Assembly: GCA_035771165.1 (NCBI GenBank)
Contig: JAWNZC010000229.1
Span: 2,181,501-2,245,500 of the forward strand
DNA: 64,000 nt
DNA from: Paragorgia papillata
Taxonomy: Eukaryota; Cnidaria; Anthozoa; Scleralcyonacea; Coralliidae
Direction of reading: 5' to 3'
Positions 8,760 through 20,700 of this stretch are shown in pieces. The translations under genes and the position numbers were made by a program. Every line of letters starts with the position of its first letter. Positions within the stretch are counted from its first letter, which is position 1. The notes beneath the pieces are model-generated. The model was not told the origin of the DNA and did no database searches. It worked only from the letters and a program-made list of their open reading frames with translations.

Positions 8760-11700
8760 CTAAAAATATATATTATTATTATTTGTTAGTTTTAAAATAT
8801 TAATGACTAAACAAAAGTAGTTAAACAAAAGTATTTAGTTGTTGAGTGGCAATAGTTGTAATAATGTATGTAATGTAATTAATAATTAGATTATGAACTA
8901 AATTTCTATGAGTGCACGTGAATAGTTGACAAGAGCGAAGCTCGAAATTACGAGCGAATAATCCAATTGTTTTAGTAGAAACTAAGTAGTAACTTTTGTG
9001 GCTTTGTTCCCCCCGCATTATTTTAAAAAAGAAATCATAACCATTGTTTCTGTGTGAAAACCAAGGTAAAACAAATCTTCCACTCCTTGTCCTCTCCATG
9101 TTGTTTTGCTGCAAAACCGCGCGGGTCATGGTGCTTAATTTTCTACTCGCTATCTGCTCTATCGACAAATAGATATCGAGCTGAATAGCCAATCAGATTG
9201 CAACATTTGCAATAATATATTAGTAAGTTTTTACTAATAATGTATAGTTTTGCGTACATCAAATTAACAACGCGATTCATTTAAATCTAGCCATTTTCTG
9301 TGCGTTTTGTTCTTATTACCAATTTCGCTGTTTTCAGAGCCTGCGTTATCCCTGAGCTGTGGTGGGATATCTCTAGGATCGAGATATTGTTCAATTCTTA
9401 TGTTTTTTAATTGTCGGACAGACAAAGGAATAATTAATGTCGGATAATTTTCCAAACATAAATCGAAACATTTTTTCCCAATTGTACTTAATTTGTTAAT
9501 TAATACGACCACTCCGATCCGATCAAACAACAAATGTAAATGTTAAATAGACCACTTTTATATTGGCGACTAATAGTCAATTTTATGTACATCTTATTAT
9601 AGTCAAACCGGATGTTCTCTTGTGTACGACTTTGCAATATTACGCAACATTGCAATTTTGATTGATGGATTCATTCAGCAACTTCCGAACGCTTTATCAC
9701 ATTTTAAATGCCAAACTTGGGATAATGCGAAATTCTACATAAAGTCATTAGAGCCATTAACGTCAAGTACAACATCACATTTATTAGATGAATCGAATGT
9801 TGTTCTGTTTGAAACCGATATTTCAAGCAACCTATCGAGGAATCGTGATAAAGCGTTTGCAAGCTGCTGATTGAACCCGCCAATCAAAATTGCAATGTTG
9901 CGTATCAATATTGCAAAGTCGTACGCCAGAGAACATCCGGTTTGGCTATAAGCCATTCTGGCCTCGATTATGTGTATGCAATTCAAAAGAATCTTTGCTT
10001 CATGACAAGACCAGAAAAGCTGATTTAAATGCGCATAAAAGAATATTTAAAATAGCAAGCAATATGAAAGTGGTATCATATCTATGTGGAATCTATTTGT
10101 CAACTATTATTTTCTGTCAAGCAAAAATTTACTAATCTTGCAAACGATAATAGGGGCGGATCTAGGGAGGGTCGGAGGCCATAGAGTAAGGGGTAAGTAG
10201 CTCTCACCTACTTTTGGCCTCTCCAAAACATCGATTCTGAATTCACCCGCTCTAATTAAGATATGTAATTAGGTCATTTTAGGAAGAAAAATACCTGTGT
10301 CTTGTCCATCAGAAATAGGACTCGTAACCTCTAAAAATATAGATAGAAAGCCAATTTGTTATCAGGTAAATATGTGGTAACACTATATTTCAGTTGTTCC
10401 AAAAAATCACTGCATGATGTAAGACCGCAAAAGACCTGACACTCTACGCCATGCCATCCACATGACGCCACGTGACGTCACAACATTATCTCACTCTGAG
10501 AACAGTGGGATATTATTAGCCATTTCAGAATTGCACCAGAGAGGCAGAGACGTAAGAATAGTGAGGTTGACATTATATAACATTGTAGGAGTATTTTGGG
10601 GGGACGGTTTTTTTTGCTTCACGTTTCCCAGTCTCCACTCAAACAGTCCCATAATGCAATTGCAACATCGTCATTATCCAATGTCATGAGCAATTCTGAA
10701 ATGGCTAATTGTCTTGCTAAATCGAACATTTTATCGCTGCAAATAAGGCCCAGACTCCCTTGTACCCCCCCCCCCCCTCCTTCTTTAAATTACGTAAAAG
10801 ATGAAAACGTGACGTCTATGAAGAACATTGATGTGTGTTCTAAAGACTCGTAGGCGTGTTCTAAATACCGTAAGCGTGTTATTGGCGTGTTGTGATATGT
10901 TAGACGTGTTGTGCCGTGTTGTAACAACACGTCGCCAGAACACACTGACGTGTTGTTATAAACGAATATGCGTTACAACACGCCTGCAACACGGCTTGCT
11001 ACACATAAAACGTGTTGCAAACCAGTCAAAAACACACTGACGTGTAAAATGTCAGACATTTTGTCACACACTTTTTTAACACTTAGCTCGACCAATCAAA
11101 TGCGAGAACAGATTGGCGCCAAAGGAAGTTTAATTTAAGCATTCGAAGAAGAAGGCCGAGGAAACAACTTACAACGAGAGCTACTAGTATTCCTTTCAAT
11201 TTTAATGTCAGGAAAGCTATACGCCGTGGAAGACAACAACAGTGCTGGAACATGCAGTGCAATTAAGCAATTTTACGTATACGAGATGTTCATCTGTCAA
11301 GATAAAACTGGTTTTCTGTACTGAGAAATGTCTCGAAGTAGAGTCCTGACAAAGCCGCCATGTTTTGAAAGTGAAGACGAAAAAGCAAGACATCACAAGT
11401 AATACCAGACGTCGTCGACTCTGGCCTAAAACTATAGTTTAAGGTACTGTACTAGAGTTAATCCTAAGTAATTTCCTTGCTTCTCAGAATACTTCTATTT
11501 AGTGCAAAAATTGCTAAAATTTGAACCATTTTATAGCCATTTTACTCTTAAGTTAATATTTACTCGTATTTACTGCTGTTGTGTGGTTGAAACTTGACAG
11601 CAAACTTTTTTGTCGTTCGTTTTGATAGTTAGATGGATCATGCTGCTAAACCAATAAACTACTATGTATTATTTTTCGGAAACAAACATTTTATTATTTA

Positions 11701-14700
11701 AATATTGTAATGACTGGATTTCATCTTCAAAACATGTAGATTTAATACCAAGTACTAAATATAGCCAATCAATATTTGTAACCAAACAATTGTAATTTTT
11801 TATAGTATCCTAGTTTATTAATATTTCAAATTTTAATTTTATAATTAATTGTTCTTTAGTTCAAATCAGGAGTGGATAGATCTTGTTTATTTGATGACTG
11901 AAGTGGTCTGAGTACATCTCCCTCACATTGTGTTTTTTATTCATGCACAATTACTGAATTACAAGTGAGTACATATTAATTTTGTGTTGCATGAAAATTG
12001 TTTGTAAATAATTAGTCTTTGTAATTCTTTTTTATTTTATTGCATGTATGTTAAGGACTTGTGTACATTAAGGCTCAAAACAATGTTTAACACTATTCAC
12101 TAATGCCAGTCAAATGGTGTATATTTCTACTGACTCTGGTTTAAGGTGTAAACAATTTAAGAGTTGACTTTATCACAACTTTTGTGGATATAATCATCTT
12201 AATTTTCATTGATAATTAGATGAAAAGGAAACTACATGCTGGCAGGGGTCACCACATTGAGTGAGTATCTCTCCCAAACTACAGTATATATATATTTTTA
12301 AAATAGGGTGGGTTATCTCCCCGATACTAAAAAAGTGTAAATATAAAAATAACTTAAATTAAATAATTATAACTATAAAAATATGGGGGCACTACTTAAT
12401 GTGGGATAGAATAGAATAGAAGTTTATTGACAACTCCCCATTGGGGCTTTTCAGTGACAATTTACAAAAAAATTAATTAAGATACTACCTATACTATTAT
12501 ACTACTGACTTATTAACATGCATTATACTAAATTGTTCAAATATTCTAGAATTGTTATTGAAGAAGCTGGTTTCGTAAATTATATCTAAAACTAGAAATT
12601 GTACCACATAATTTCAAACGCTCTTCAATACCGTTCCATAAAGTTACTACTCTATAAAAAAATGTTTTTTGACCCGCAGCACTCTTAAACAGCGGAATAT
12701 TTAGTTTCTGTGAACTTCGTGTTTTACGTCCTGTCACTTCACCTCTAGTTATAAACTGTGAAGCTAGATAAGAAGTGCACAACCCGTCATGCATTTAAAC
12801 GCTAACGTAGCATCGCGATAATATAGCTGAGTTTTAACAGGAAGCCAGCGCAACTCTTCAATACAGGGGTAATGTGATCAAATTTCCGTCTACCGCTTAC
12901 AATTCGAGCTGCAAAGTTCTGTACGCATTGAAGCTTGCGTATGTTACTATTTGAAGTATTTGACCACACAGACGAACAATAAAATAGCTTACTAAAAACT
13001 AAGGCATTAATAATTTTCACTAATAAATCTTTACTAAAAGCATGCTTTGCGCGACTAATTTGGCCTAGGTTTGACATACATGATGAGACAGTTGCTAAAA
13101 TATGTTTGTCAAAAGGCAAATTAGAGTCAAACGTAACTCCTAGGTCTTTCGCGAATTCAACAGGTACAAGTTCTTTTCCCAACAACGATAGCTTGAAATC
13201 CGGTAATTTCTTAATCATTTGCCGACTGCCGAAGACCATCAGTTTCGTCTTGTTAGGATTTAGCAGAAGACAATTATCAAAGCACCAATTGCGTATTCGT
13301 ATTTGGTCGCTATTGATCTTCGTCATGGCGATTCCGGATTCTTCTACGCGAAAGGACATCAGGAGTTTTGTGTCATCCACGTAACATTCAGATAAACAAT
13401 CTTGACTAACGGAAGGTAAGTCATTCACCGATTCACGTATATACTGAATAATAGCGGCCCAAGGATGCTACCCCGTGGAACACCACTTACCACTGGTAAT
13501 TTCTCCGACAACACCGAGTTTATTCTGACTGCCTGATATCTCTGGGATAAATAACTTCTGAACCACACGAGACATGATGATGAAACTCCAATATCTAGCA
13601 ATTTACTTAATAGTATAGAATGATCTACACTATCAAACGCCTTGCTCATATCCAACAATACCACCGCAGTTGTTTTCTTCTGGTCCATGGCTTTGAAAAT
13701 AGTATCAGTAGAATGAATCAATGACGTCTCTGTAGAATGCCATCTTTTGTTTCCGCTTTGTTTGGTGGAGAGTCTTTCATGCATATCCAAATACGACGAC
13801 AATTGAACAAACACAATTTTTTCGCATATTTTGGATAGTACAGGGAGAAGTGATATAGGTCTGTTATTGTTGGCTTGTTCATGATCGCCCTCCTTGGTAA
13901 TAGCACACACTTCTGCCAACTTCCAAGCACTTGGGAAAACTCCACCAACCAATTTTTAGTAATCCATGGGAAAATAGCGGGTAAACAATCCTTAATGACA
14001 CCAATAGTTATCTTATCTATGCCAGGGGCTTTATTACTCCCCATTGAATTAATAATATCTTCAACAAAACAACTTTCCACAGCCTCGAAAGCAAATTGCT
14101 CTGAGACTGGACAACTTCTTGGGACAAAAGATTGTTGTGGCGTGTAATTACATTCGCCAGCCATTACCTTAATTTTATCCATTGTTTTCCTACCAACAGA
14201 TGTGAAAAATTCATTAAATTCATTCGCCACGTCTTTATCATCTTTATTGAAACTTAATATATTGCCAACAGTTTTCTTTGGTATACAAGATCGTATCGTC
14301 TTCCAGAGACTTCTAGCGTCATTAGGGTTATCTTTTATCCGCTGGTCAACAAAAACCTTTTGTGCTATTCGTATAGCTCCCGTTTAATCTCACGTTTGAA
14401 ATTTCTATATGTCGACCAAGCAATTGGGTCATTAGTGGCTCTAGCTTGTTTTCGCCAACGACTCTTAGTTTCATTTGTTCACGAATCTCATCAGTAATGA
14501 ACGGGTTAGGACGAACTCTTAGTTTAACTTTTTTTATGGGTGCATGTTGATCCAAAATTTGATTAAATAGTAGATTGAACGCATTCAAACTGTCCTCTAC
14601 ATCATCAAAATTCTCTAAGATTGACCAGGGGGCATTTGAAACGTCCTCTAGGAACCGTTCCCCATCATAATTTTTAAAACACCTGGTAGAAATATACACG

Positions 14701-17700
14701 GGTTTTGGACGAGATTTCTTTAAATTCAGGACTGCGACGACCATATCATGATCACTTATCGAATTTGCAATAACTTTTGTTTTCTTACTAAAATTCTTAT
14801 TAGAAGCGAGTATAACATCGATCAAAGATCTAGAAGACTGAGTTATTCGTGTAGGTTTATCAATCATTTGAGATAAATTGAAACTCGCACAGAAGTCCAA
14901 AAGTACATTCGGTTCGCCGTCACTTGTGTTGAGGACATTACAGTTTAAGTCACCTAGGATATAAACTGGTTTATTCAAAGTCATAACTGAAATTAGCGTA
15001 TCGCTAAAGTCTGTTTCGAAGCATGACAGAGAGGTTTCCGGAGGTCGATATGCTGTACATATGATAAAGGATCTAAAGTTTCTTACTTGAATTTACAGCC
15101 ACAACTGATGTAGACCGTTTTCAGCAATGTAGGAGAATATTCAGTCAACCGTTCAGATTTAAAACTTTCGTTTACAAATAGTATAACCAGGGAAATTCAC
15201 TTCGATATCAGCAACAGAATTATCTAACCACGACTCCGACATTGTGAAAATGTCAAGTTTATGCTTCATTGCCAAATCTTTCGCAAGAATGTAGTGATCT
15301 TTATTTTTAAGCGAACGTATATTCAGATGAGCGATTTTAATATTCGGTCTACTTTGCCGTTTCTCAGATCCTGTACCATCGATTCCACTGCAGCTATCCA
15401 TTCCTGGGTTTAATTCAACATCTCCGGACAAAATAATTCGCCGAGAGGAAAACGTGGATGTAGCATTCGGGTAGTATACAATTCTGGCTTTCGAAAATGG
15501 ACGACGAACTGCAAATGCAATTTGCCGCTTAAATGAAGGCCTGTCAAAGTTAGCCATATAAATGCAATTCATCATCACAAGCAATTCCTCTCGTGATTTT
15601 TCTGACGAAACCGTCGGCGTTATAAACAACAAGCAACAGTAGGAAAACTTTACAAGAAATCATAGTTCAACATGAAACTCGCTGAAAATATGATATATTT
15701 TTGGAAAGATCGCACATTAAGTAGTGACCCCATATTTTTATACTTATAATTATTTAAGTCATGGTGACCCCATATTTTTAGATTTTATATTTACACTTTT
15801 TTAGTATTGGGGAGATACTCACCCTAATTTTGCAAAAAAATATAGTTTCGGGGAGATACCCACTCAATGTGGTGACCCCATATAGTTTCCTTTTCATCTT
15901 ATTTTTTATTTTATTTCTAGAGATATATCCACAAAAGTTGTGATAAGTTATAAGTAACCTCAATTTATGATAATAGTGTGACGTTAGTTAGTTTAACTTA
16001 GAACCAGGTTCTTTGTGATAATTGCATCATTCTGAAATGCCCCCTTGAATAGTCAAGTCTTACTTAGTCTTCACTGTCTGGTTGTTGCCACGGCTAGTTC
16101 CCACTTCTCTTGCAATGTTTACTCTAGCAAACTCACGCATGCGCAAACGTTTGGTAGCGGTGTTGCCGAAACAAGTAAAGACCTTAAATCACATTGTCCT
16201 TCAGTTGGATCGATGCCGATAGCCGTGTTTTGTGTAGCCTGAGTAAACAGCCGCCACTTCTCGCTCGGCCAAGAAATTCCATACTGCATGATGACGTATT
16301 CTACGGAGATTCGGGTAGTAGCGCTGATTGGTCACTTTGTGATCATACGATAATTAATTCAAAACTCGGCTCGACCAAGATCAACTTCAACATCATTCCT
16401 GTCTGAAATAACAAAGTTAAAGCTTAGTTTTCGCCAACAAAGAAACATAGATAGTTAGTTTTCCTAAAGCGAATTTGAGTTGTAATAAACAGCAACATTT
16501 CCCATCGCAATTGAACGATCGATTTTGCCAGACATCGAGCGCCACTTCCTGTCGAGACTTCAAACTGTCGTATTTTGCTTTAATGAAATATGAAACCTGC
16601 GTTGCTACACGACAGTTCACTTCGAAGTCCCGACAGGAAGTGGCGCTCGATGTCTTGCAAAATCGTTCAATTTCGACAGGAAATGTTGCTGTTTATTGCA
16701 ACTCAAACTCGCTTTAGCAAAAGTATCTATCCAATCCATCTTTCTTTTTTGGCAAAAACTAAGCTTTAACTTTGTTATTTCAGACAGGAATGATGTTGGA
16801 GTTGATCTTGGTCGAGCCGAGTTTTGAATTAATTATCGTATGATTGCAAAGTAACCAATCAGCGCTACTACCCGAATCTCGGTAGAATACGTCATCAGTA
16901 TGGAATTTCTTGGCTCGTTGCTCAGACGTCACTACTGCGAGGGGCCAAGCGAGAAGTGGCGGCTGAAATTCGACTCTTTTGTTGTCGCATCTTCGTTTGG
17001 CAACAATTCTACATTTATTATTCTTTTATCCACTATCAATGACGTTAAAGAGAAGAACATGAAAAGACAACTGAAACTGATATTGCGGAAAATTATTGAT
17101 CGATATATGTCGCGAAATGTGTAATCGAGCAATTATGTTTCCATTCTTTACTTTATAGACCACTTTCATAATAGCCAACGCTTTAAATATTCTTTTATGT
17201 GTATCTAAATGAGCCTTTCTGGCCTCGTTATGAAGCAGAGATTCTTTTGAATTACAGACACACAAACGAGGCTAGAAAGGCTTATTAAAATGCACACAAA
17301 AGTATATTCAAATCAGTCGCTATTATGAAAGTGGTCTATAATGAAAGCAGTAACTGCATGTAGAGCCCGCTGTAATCGCTACCGTGAAATATTCAGTTTG
17401 TTATATTTTGTTTTTAAATTTAAAATATAACCTTTGCAAATTGTTCCATTCCCTTCATATCCTGCCTTGCATGTGCATTCAAATGATCCTTCCGTATTTA
17501 CACAAAAGGCATTCAAATGGCAAGTTGTTTCTTTTATGCATTCATTAATATCTAAAATAAAATAATAACTAAAATCATTATTTCTCACACTTATTAGGCC
17601 AATTCGTTCCCGTTGCTCGTTATTGATCAGGTTTAGGGTTTTTGTTTGGGTTAGGTTATCTATCTATCAGAAACCTTCTTGGTGCCTTACAGTTTCGCAA

Positions 17701-20700
17701 GGCCTGTCAATATGAAATAATGCAATAATGAAATAATGCAAAAAGAAAGCCGAAACCTAGACTCGGCCTACCATAGAAGCCCGAGTAAATAATATGGTCT
17801 ATTGTTATAACTTCAAACGTTATATCGCTGAATAACACTGGGCGAAACTATGGGTGGTGGGAGTTGCAACCATTTCCCTTTTTGTGACACCTGACACGTT
17901 TTTTGCGTAACCAAGATATAACACACGTAGAAATCTCACAGCTTGTCAACAGGATGTGTTCGCAACAGGCTTGTAGCAAGGCTGTTAACAGGTTGTAACA
18001 ATGCTGTTCATTCAAGAAGCTGCTACAACCTTGTTAGCATCAACCTGTTAACAACTTGTTAAGTGCAGAGCGGTAACAGGTTGTTGGAACAACTTGTCAT
18101 CAGTCTGTTGGAGTCATCAGCGTTGTTATACAAGTTGTCAACAACCTGTTACATGGTGCATGTGAACACATGACGGTGACAGCCTGTTGAACAGCCTTGT
18201 AACAACTTGCTTGCAGCCGCGTTTTTACGTGTGTAGTATTCCAAATTGTTTAGAATTCTGTAAGATTTTGCCATTTTTCATTTCGTTCGGCTACTAAAGA
18301 GCTTTTACCTTCACATTCGTTTCCATTTCCAGTGTAACCCACAATACACAAACATATAAATATTCCATCGGTATTAGTACAATGGGCGTTAACATCACAG
18401 GTGTCGATTTTTAATGAACATTCATCAATATCTTTTACAAAAAAGAAAGCATTAAATTAATTAAATTTACAATTAGCATAAACAATATGAAAGAAATTGA
18501 AACTGCTTTGTTCGCCTTTGCGATTGAACACAATGGACGTATATTATTAATTAAACATGTGAACACTAATATTTAAGGAAGCAAAAAAGGGGGTGCGTCA
18601 CGGAACATATGTTTGTTAAAACAAAAGGGTTTAAATTTTTAATTTGTTAATTTATATCTAATGTTGAATTATATACTGAGCGAACTTTGCTTTTATCAAC
18701 GTTATGTTGAGATACGAAGATTAATTAAGTTTAACCCTTTGCCGCCCAAGACCTCTCCCCTTGAGGAGTAAGACTGCATCGTTCCAAAAACGATGGAATC
18801 GAACGATGGGTTCAAATCGAATCACTGCTGTTGAGAAAAGTTACCCGAGTGCCCCAACCGGAAATCAAACTCAAGTTCTCTGGATTAACGTACAAAAGCT
18901 CTAACCACTGAGCTATTGGGAGTCCCAATCAGGATAGTCAGAAATGTCTATTTATCTAATATCGCATGCTTCACCAGTATTAATATTTTCACAAATTAAA
19001 TGGGTTGAAGATATATCAGATAATGCAACATAAAATAAGTAAATACTCATTGAAACTAAGTTGATGAGATTTTAAAATGTTTAGTATATAAATCACGCTT
19101 AAACTTATATTTACGAAGATGAAGAAGCCCAACTGCATTCATTTATATATCTATTAAAAATTTAATTTATAGCAAATAATTTCCATTGAAAGAAGTTAAC
19201 TAGTTAAGTTGTAAGTTGTAACAATGAACTGTCAGAGCTAATGAGTCATAATAATACCTTCACAGTGCGTCCCATTTCCAAAGTAACCATTGTTACATGT
19301 ACATGTAAATGATCCATTTAGGTTTGTACAAGAAGCGTTTATGTGACAGTTGTTTGTTGAGGACGCACATTCATTTATATCTAGCAATACAAAAACAATT
19401 AGCAAAGAAGTTTCCGAGTTTAAAGAAAATTCAAATTCAAATTATCAGGTCTAAGAGCTATACCTTTACAATGCGTTTTATTTCCATAGTAACCAGTGTT
19501 ACAGGTACATTTGAACGATCCATTTAGGTTTGTACATGATGCGTTCGAGTGGCAAGTATTTGTTGATAATAAACATTCATTAATATCTGTAAAACAAGTT
19601 TAAATAAGTTGCATGAAGCATCGCCATTATCACCAGTATTACATGTATACATATATATATAACATGTACATATAAAAGATCAATTAGTGTTACTATAGTG
19701 AGCATGTGGATGACAGTTATCAATCGACATGGTGCACTCATCAATATCTGAAACAGTATAGTTTTGTAAACGAAGAATCAATTTACTTGTTATTTTTTTG
19801 CAGATAAATGTGTTACTAGTTACCTTCACATAACGTTCCATTTCCAGTATACCCACTGTTACATGTACATGTGAAAGATCCATTCGTGTTGTTACAGTAA
19901 GCGTGTTGAAGACAGATATCAACTGACATGGTGCATTCATCAATATCTGAAAAAGTACAGTTTTGCAAATAAAGAACTGTAGAAATCTCCGGTTTATTTC
20001 ATACGATATACATAACCCCTCAACGGTCCATAATGGTATAGGCGGCCGGCCAAGGCTTCAAAATATTACTTTTGATGGCATTTTTTGTTACAAGCAGGCA
20101 ACCATGCTAAATCATATCGGATAGTGTATACTTTGAAGGTGAGGGGTGTTGGCAGTCGTGATTATTGATTTATATACTAAAATTTCGAGCTTTTTGAAAG
20201 CACAATGTGATGGATGGGATATCTGCCTATTTACGTTTGTGTTTTATTTGAATTGGCTAATTCAGAATTCTATCCAATCAGCGTGCCTGAAGTTCTGATT
20301 ATTCTAATTCGCATAACTCACGATTATAAACAAACAAGAAACATAGCGCAAATTTGCCTAAATATAAGTAACACTAATACGTTTACACCAGAGCAAAAGT
20401 ATCCAGATTCACATTGTTTTTCATCCTCATGGGAATAAAAAACAATGTGAATCCGGATACTTTTGCTCTAGTGTAAACGGGTCCTTAGAAGAACAGCCAC
20501 AACAATCTGAAAACTTTTTGTTACAAGCAGGCAACCACCACTTATAAATGTAGCTTAGACATTCATCAAGATGACTATAGGCAGGTTGCCTTTCGTGTAT
20601 CACCGGATAGAACTGTTGAACCGGTGAGTTAAATGTCTAAGGATATTATGAGCAACACTATATATACTGTAATACAAAATCTCAGCTTTATAACAGTAGA

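Larger units (their letters stand above)
12405..15690 (-). mobile_element. CR1/L2-like LINE, nearly full length, decayed
   Basis: A minus-strand non-LTR element of about 3.3 kb. Its 3' end at the left has AATAAACTTC and a short TTCTA repeat, the simple-repeat tail of CR1/L2 elements. It contains an APE-type endonuclease, RT and C-terminal region, broken by at least four frame changes, and a 2A-like motif before the endonuclease. It lies in the same orientation as the receptor gene, inside the intron between exons 21 and 22. Confidence 0.85.

Noticed and set aside
9264..9533. 89-codon minus-strand frame with [12 protein letters not shown]
   Set aside because: It looks mildly protein-like, but I recognise no domain, and it does not fit the receptor phases.
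18849..18926. Functional tRNA gene
   Set aside because: A- and B-box-like words are present, but stem pairing is poor and an unrelated tail follows, as in SINEs.
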